A stretch of 64,000 nucleotides of DNA. Origin: Corticium candelabrum (Eukaryota; Porifera; Homoscleromorpha; Homosclerophorida; Plakinidae). This document shows positions 59,130 through 64,000 of the stretch, piece by piece. The notes beneath the pieces were generated by a model that saw only the letters and a program-made list of their open reading frames with translations, searched no databases and was not told the DNA's origin. The position numbers were made by a program, and so were the translations under genes. Every line of letters starts with the position of its first letter. Within the stretch, counting starts at the first letter, position 1. The stretch spans positions 1,729,001 to 1,793,000 of the forward strand of contig NC_085089.1 in NCBI RefSeq assembly GCF_963422355.1, written 5' to 3'.

Positions 59130-60588
59130 GCATTTTGGGCGTGTCATTTCGCTTCAAGCCAAAACTATCATTTTAAGTTACTAAACAGTGACAGTCCTCT
59201 TAATCTCAGAGTAGTTACTTCTAATATGTTGATGATCGACGACGACGCTAACTATATCTCTGTGACAATACACATCATAATTTCAGTATGATAAAACCAG
59301 TGTCAAGAAGTAGTGGACACCAAAGGAGAATGGAATTTCCTGCGGCTCCGCTACCTAATGATTTGCTTGCACTCCACGGTACTTTCTCCACAGGTGTATT
59401 CTATCTATTAATTAAAAACTATAGCTAGACCTATATTGCTCGCTAGATTACGAAATGCTGAAATTGGTCAACGTCGTTTGCACTGAATTGGTCTTCTAGA
59501 TTCTATTGTCATGGAGATGCCATTTAATTTTGACGATCGCAGCAAGCCATGAAAACCTCTTTGGCACAGACGGTAACCGTGTTTCCACTCTTTTAGACGC
59601 ACACTGACGGTACTCAGTCCCACAGTTTATTTGTAACCTGAACTTGATACTAATTTACTTAGATGTCTACAAACTGCAAGGTAGAAAGTAGAAAATGGGC
59701 GTGGTTTTGTGAGAAAGATGGGCGTGGTTTGCTGCCTGATTTAGCAGCCCCCAAACTTAACGACAATCATTAGCGTTAACGTGTTACCCCGTGCGCATGT
59801 GCAAGGGATAAAGTAATCGTTGTTCTCGTTGTTCACAATAAATTATACACATCAGATCAAAAACAGAGTTATAATCGCCATCCAAACATTCAGCTCTATA
59901 AATTTACTAGTGCATGCTGACGAAGACTCTGGAGACCAGAACAAAAGCGAGTTTTGGACGAGGTTTGAGCCTAAGGTGGTACACGAGATCTAGCTAGACT
60001 ACCTACTTGTTTTTGGTAAAGACATAGCGGATAGATACGTTAACGTTACAGCCTAGCTTTCCTTGAAAATTATTGAGCGGCCTGTTTTTGCTTCTGCAAA
60101 CGTTTTTTGGCCTCTACGGAGACGCGTCAACGTAGACAACTCTGACTAAAATGACACACCTATAAATGCACTCTAGATAATGTATGCATGCATAGACATG
60201 CAATCAAATGCAGTAGCACATGTGCGCATGGGATCTACGCGTGCTATATATATGAGCTCTAGTTTCTTGTTTTCTGTCGCTATTGTAGACGAGCTATCAG
60301 CAGTTGCAACAATCTGGCTCTCAAAATAACTTTCTAATTGTTTAGAGCTCAAAACAGCGGGCTACCCCAAGGGGAACCTCACGTGATAAAGACAGCACAA
60401 TCGTGCAATTTGCAGCAGAAACACATGCTGTTGTTATCTATTACAGGATTGCAAATACATGTACTACAAATTCTTTAGCCGCAATCTCGTACCACATAAC
60501 TTGACACTTTCGCCGTTATACGTAATACAGACGTATAGATCCCAGCACAACATGCAATACGTAGACAAGCACAAATATTGTGACTAAC
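59130..60588. other. Intergenic, remnant of a deleted receptor gene 5' region
   Basis: To 59.76 kb this is the twin of 44.65-45.25 kb. From 59.8 to 60.58 kb it resembles intron 1 and upstream sequence of the one-CTLD genes (for example the stretch cagctctataaatttacta, found inverted at 49.27 kb), but no CTLD exon follows. Confidence 0.4.
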
Positions 60589-60652
60589 CAGACAACGTGT
60601 GTAGAGTAAGAACAACCAAGAAAACCAGAGCGTTTGCTGCCGTCGAACTCAT
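60589..60652 (-). pseudogene. Orphan receptor signal-peptide exon
   Basis: 64 nt with ATG and donor CTG|GTTAGT, encoding M-SSTAANALVFLVVLTL, the same as exon 1 of the one-CTLD genes. The next gene to the left has its own exon 1, and no lectin exon lies between, so this is the remnant of a deleted gene or an alternative first exon. A degenerate promoter (cacgcgatcgtctaattaaa) is at 60683-60702. Confidence 0.6.
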
Positions 60653-60994
60653 GATATCTTCCACATGCTAATTACATAAAATCACGCGATCGTCTAATTA
60701 AAGAATCGATTAGTGTAAATTAATTAATGCAATTCATGCAAGAAGCACGTGGCAAATGTCACTAAAGAACAGCTAGTCTAGTGTCAAACTAGATCAGTAA
60801 AACGGCTGTTTTCCGTTTCTCACATGTTGTTGTACGTACCCGAGTTTAGGAGCCATGCGAATTTGTCTCGATGCGCGTTATTTCTCGTACATTTTGTTCA
60901 GCCAAGGAAATTGCCGAGTTGAACTACGAAGATGATCGAACAATTAGTACAAATATACAATCAGTACAATACGCTCAACCACCAGCATCAAAGT

Positions 60995-61105
60995 TTTTGT
61001 ATGTTGTATACGAACAATCCCGTCTTTGATACAAACGGTCCCGTATGCGGTACACATAATCCCGTATTTGGTACCAATGGTCCCGTATGCGATACCGCTC
61101 GTAAG
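60995..61105 (+). repeat. 21-bp tandem repeat (PVFGTNG/PVCGTNG type)
   Basis: About four imperfect units around cggtcccgtatgcggtac, same family as 38330-38455, again open on the plus strand (60932-61243) but with no supporting gene context. Confidence 0.5.
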
Positions 61106-61249
61106 CTAACTCCATACGTTCTGCACACACATTCTAATGTCACGTATTTGGCATTTACAAAAAGAAAGAACGTGCAAATTACATTAGCTAAAAATTACAA
61201 AATTTTACAAAAATTTAAGTTAATTAAATACATTTTCAAATAGAAGCAC

Positions 61250-61600
61250 AAAATCTGGTGCTTCTGTTATCTCTTCGGTTTTAAAAAATTATATTAAAAG
61301 CACATCTAAATCTGCAAGTTTGCTTTATAAATTGTTAGCGTTTTATCTAAATTTAGAATTATATTTATAATACAATTAGCTATTTTGGTACATTTATTTT
61401 TAGAAGTACTAATTAGGTATTGCTCGTCACGTTAAGTATACAGTACTCACTGTAGGAAATATCGAACGACAAATTTCAATTAGAACAGTTACTGACACGA
61501 GAATCAGTCATTTGAAATTGACCCTCTGCCCAGCCATCACAAGTAGCCTAGAGATATGCGCTTTAGCTAGAGATCTCCCATCTCAGTAGAACGTTTTCGC
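61250..61600. other. AT-rich spacer, nothing recognised
   Basis: Low-complexity AT-rich sequence with no open frame of note; separates the receptor array from the plus-strand gene remnant. Confidence 0.4.
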
Positions 61601-61639
61601 GAAAGAAAATGAGACCAGTCGCTGCAATATAATTGACCC

Positions 61640-63314
61640 ATGCCCAAATATATACTGGACGTGGATCCGTCAGGCGTCAAAGTTTTGCTACCTTCGGATC
61701 GAGAAGAAGCGCTGAAACACCTACACGCGAAGAAGCAATTAGTCAAGATGCAACCGCTAGCATGGAAGAACACCGACGTCTTTTGGCTACCGTCCGGCAA
61801 AGGGTAAAGGCAAGAGGAGCAAGAAAGTTCGTGGTGCCCGACGTTACTAAGGTGCAGCATCAGCACGTGGAAGAAGGATTGCATTTGCTTTTGCGATAAA
61901 GGGCTGTCGCTGAAACCTTCATCCGAAGAGCAGATTGAACTAACAAAGATGGGATTGGGTTTGGGAGAAGTGCTATTCGATGAAGACGGCGACGCGGAGC
62001 ACATTGACCGTGTCTTACTGGAAAATTTCCCAGTGCTCGAAGCTTGAGGGGTATACGCTCTTGCGTCTTACTGAAAACTCCCACCATATGGTTGAAATAG
62101 AAGGGCCTGATAGTGGGATAACGGTGCCTTTTCTTAAGGACGTTGTGAACCAAGCAAAGTTGTATATACGGCCACTGCAAAGAGACATTACAAAAGAGGA
62201 CATGAAAAAGTACTCTATACGGAGAGTAAGACTATCTGCATGCATCAAGCATGAATATGTATAGGTTTGGTTAATGATTGATCAAATTGTTAGAGTGTCA
62301 GTGATCTGAAGTTTGCCAAAACTGCAAGTCACTCCTCCCCTTTCTCAATTGAGAAAACACATAACAACTTGCAAGAGGAAAGGAAAACGCAGACGGTAAG
62401 ACAGCAGTCAACAAAAAGGTTGCTGTGAATAAAGACGGACTATAGTGTTTGAATGTTATACTCCATGCATGACTGCGTCTAGATCAGAGAAAAGCACCAG
62501 CACTTTGGATCAAGACACTCAAAGTCCTAATGCCTCATCTCCTTGTGATTTGTAACAACCGAGTGGCAATATACAACTGAAACGATTAGACATGTGTCAC
62601 TAATACAACTTGCCATGAATAACAAATTAATTTAACAGACTATTATTGTGTCAATCGTCTCTTTTTAGATCCCCTAAGATTATACCCACTCAGACTTTGG
62701 CAAAGTGTGCTCGTTTGGACCAAGCTGACTCAGAAGAAGAGTTACCTTCTGTTGCAGGATTTACGGGCTGCAAGGCTAGGGATCAGGTAAAAAGATGATA
62801 GAGTTATACTGTGAATTCAGTCTACCCATGTACATTCTATATTGTAGGCAAATTACACACTAGCACATTATATGCTGACTTTGTGTTAACTTTTTCTCAC
62901 GCTACCTTGTAGATTGAGTCAATTGACCTCACAACTGATTTTGACAATGGCAGAAACGAAGGGCCACAGAAGGTAAAGTAGTAAAGATTCTCTACGTGGC
63001 TAATTACTAATTTTGTTTGACAGTCTGATATGTAAAACTACGTCAGACACTGGGTATGCGGAAGAGTTGGATAAAGAAGATGTTTGCTTATAAGGTAGAG
63101 AAATTCAATAATATTTACTAAGATAAATATCTGACAGTCTTATTGCATAAATCCAGATGGAGGCTGAATAAGAAGCAGGCCTGGAAGAGGTACGTAAATC
63201 AGCAAACACTAGTTGTCATTTGTTGCTTCAATTCTGACCTCTTTGCAGTTCAGGAGAATTCGAGAAGAACAAGATAGGGAGTATGCTGAGGGTCTGCGTA
63301 GTGACCAGGAGAAA
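61640..63314 (+). pseudogene. Multi-exon gene fragment resembling invertebrate G2E3/HECT-associated proteins
   Basis: One frame from 61640 reads YILDVDPSGVKVLLP, then after a TAA, STWKKDCICFCDKGLSLKPS, MGLGLGEVLFDEDGDAE and LLENFPVLEA. A +1 shift near 62045 leads to GYTLLRLTENSHHMVEIEGP and AKLYIRPLQRDI, ending at 62262. The order 'TWK..C, MGLG, NFPVL, GGY-LLR, IRPLQRDI' recalls uncharacterised invertebrate proteins annotated near G2E3/HECT ligases (from memory, not checked). Exon-like blocks with good splice sites follow: 62669-62787 (acidic, DQADSEEELPSV), 62913-62972, 63024-63094, 63157-63189 (with a stop, MEAE*) and 63249-63314 (RRIREEQDREYAEGLRSDQ). Two stops and a frameshift suggest decay. 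No HECT domain is seen before the window ends. Confidence 0.45.
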
Positions 63315-63404
63315 GTACACATGGTACACATATACTATTATATTCCCTATCTCTCTAAACATAGCCTCTACTTGTTGATGAGGATACATACATTTTTTGT
63401 TATA

Positions 63405-64000
63405 AGAGCCCATAAGGCCCAGATACTGCAGTCACTAAGCATTACTACTAAACTTTACAATCTAAATCTATTCGCAGTTACTCTAGGTCACCATATGCTT
63501 CCAACTTGCTGCTTGGACAGAACTGACACTCCGGAGAGAGAGGCAATTGTATGTTAGTTCCTTGGCCAATGATACATTTTTTTGTACCTACGTACAAACA
63601 AGAGCCCCTAAGGCTCAGGTTCGATACTGCAATGACTATGCTACGATGCTACAATGCTACAATGCTACAATGCTATGATATGCTACAATGCTATCAGCAG
63701 TCACTGTCTATATGTTGCTTCTTCTTCTTCTTGGCCAGAACTGACACTCCGGAGAGTGAGGCAATTGTATGTTAGTTCTTTGCCCAAGCGAATTTATGCA
63801 TGTGGCCCTCCCGCACTCAAACTCTGACCCGAAAGTCCCGGATGTTGCCAATCTCCAACTGCACACTCTAGCCAATCGAGCCACATACATTTTTTTGTAC
63901 ATACGTACATACAAGAGCCCCTAAGGCCCAGGTTCGATACTGTAATCACTATTCTGCAATCTAACACTACTGTATCAGAAGTCACTATGATATACTTCAC
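63405..64000. repeat. Repeat-rich end with tandem duplicated blocks and a SINE-like element
   Basis: The block gacactccggagagagaggcaattgtatgttagtt occurs at about 63523 and 63742, and caagagcccctaagg...caggttcgatactg occurs at about 63598 and 63911, so a roughly 220-320 bp unit is tandemly repeated. A 10-bp repeat (tacaatgcta) runs at 63645-63700. On the minus strand 63885-63790 reads GTGGCTCGATTGGCTAGAGT, then GTTTGAGTGCGGGAGGG, which looks like the A and B boxes of a tRNA-derived SINE; that label is tentative. Confidence 0.4.

Noticed and set aside
61567-62264. Minus-strand open frames opposite the 61.6-62.3 kb segment
   Set aside because: Shadows of the plus-strand frames that carry the recognisable motif order.
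63600-63620. tRNA gene suggested by the B-box-like ggttcgatact
   Set aside because: No cloverleaf, anticodon arm or A box in the right place on that strand; more likely part of a repeat.

Overview
The window reads as genomic DNA of an invertebrate metazoan with short introns. The genes are split by GT-AG introns, many of only about 55-100 bp, and encode metazoan-type receptor tyrosine kinases and C-type lectin-like domains (CTLDs). There are also non-LTR retrotransposon, pogo/Tigger, foldback and microsatellite sequences. An early-branching animal such as a sponge is my best guess, but that is inference; nothing in the window proves the species.

Almost everything from 1 to about 60.7 kb is one tandem array of minus-strand paralogues. 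The shared plan is: a 64-nt signal-peptide exon ending in phase 1, one or two CTLD exons, an exon with a Thr/Ser-rich mucin-like stalk and a transmembrane (TM) helix, and then either a short Tyr-containing tail (no kinase) or a juxtamembrane region plus a ten-exon tyrosine kinase domain. From left to right on the + strand: a two-CTLD gene cut by the window edge (1-1341); an intact two-CTLD kinase-less receptor (7385-9984); a kinase pseudogene with a retrotransposon in a coding exon (10606-14683); a lectin-less relic (17.9-18.9 kb); an intact two-CTLD receptor kinase (19243-22756); a second copy of the kinase pseudogene and of the relic (23.4-27.7 and 30.9-31.9 kb); a one-CTLD kinase pseudogene (32289-36680); an intact one-CTLD receptor kinase (38719-43542); three intact one-CTLD kinase-less receptors (47289-50059, 51661-54329, 55931-58413); and an orphan signal exon (60589-60652). 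For each gene called intact, my exon models sum to a multiple of three and carry no internal stop.

The region has grown by duplication. A 13-kb unit (about 7.62-20.84 kb) was copied in tandem to about 20.84-33.89 kb. Its internal junction fuses the ectodomain of a kinase-less receptor in frame to a kinase, giving the intact chimera at 19.2-22.8 kb. A 4.27-kb unit produced the genes at 51.7 and 55.9 kb, and a 2.3-2.6 kb 5' block is shared by the genes at 43 and 58 kb. Kinase-bearing and kinase-less receptors with similar ectodomains sit side by side, so paired signalling and decoy or adaptor-type receptors for glycan or self/non-self recognition are a reasonable hypothesis. No function is demonstrated here.

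Outside the array are a + strand relic of a mobile element (2.5-3.3 kb), a dead pogo/Tigger transposase (4.5-6.1 kb), several dispersed repeat families, long microsatellites (45.6-47.2 kb), a decayed + strand multi-exon gene resembling invertebrate G2E3/HECT-associated proteins (61.6-63.3 kb) and a repeat-rich right end (63.4-64 kb).
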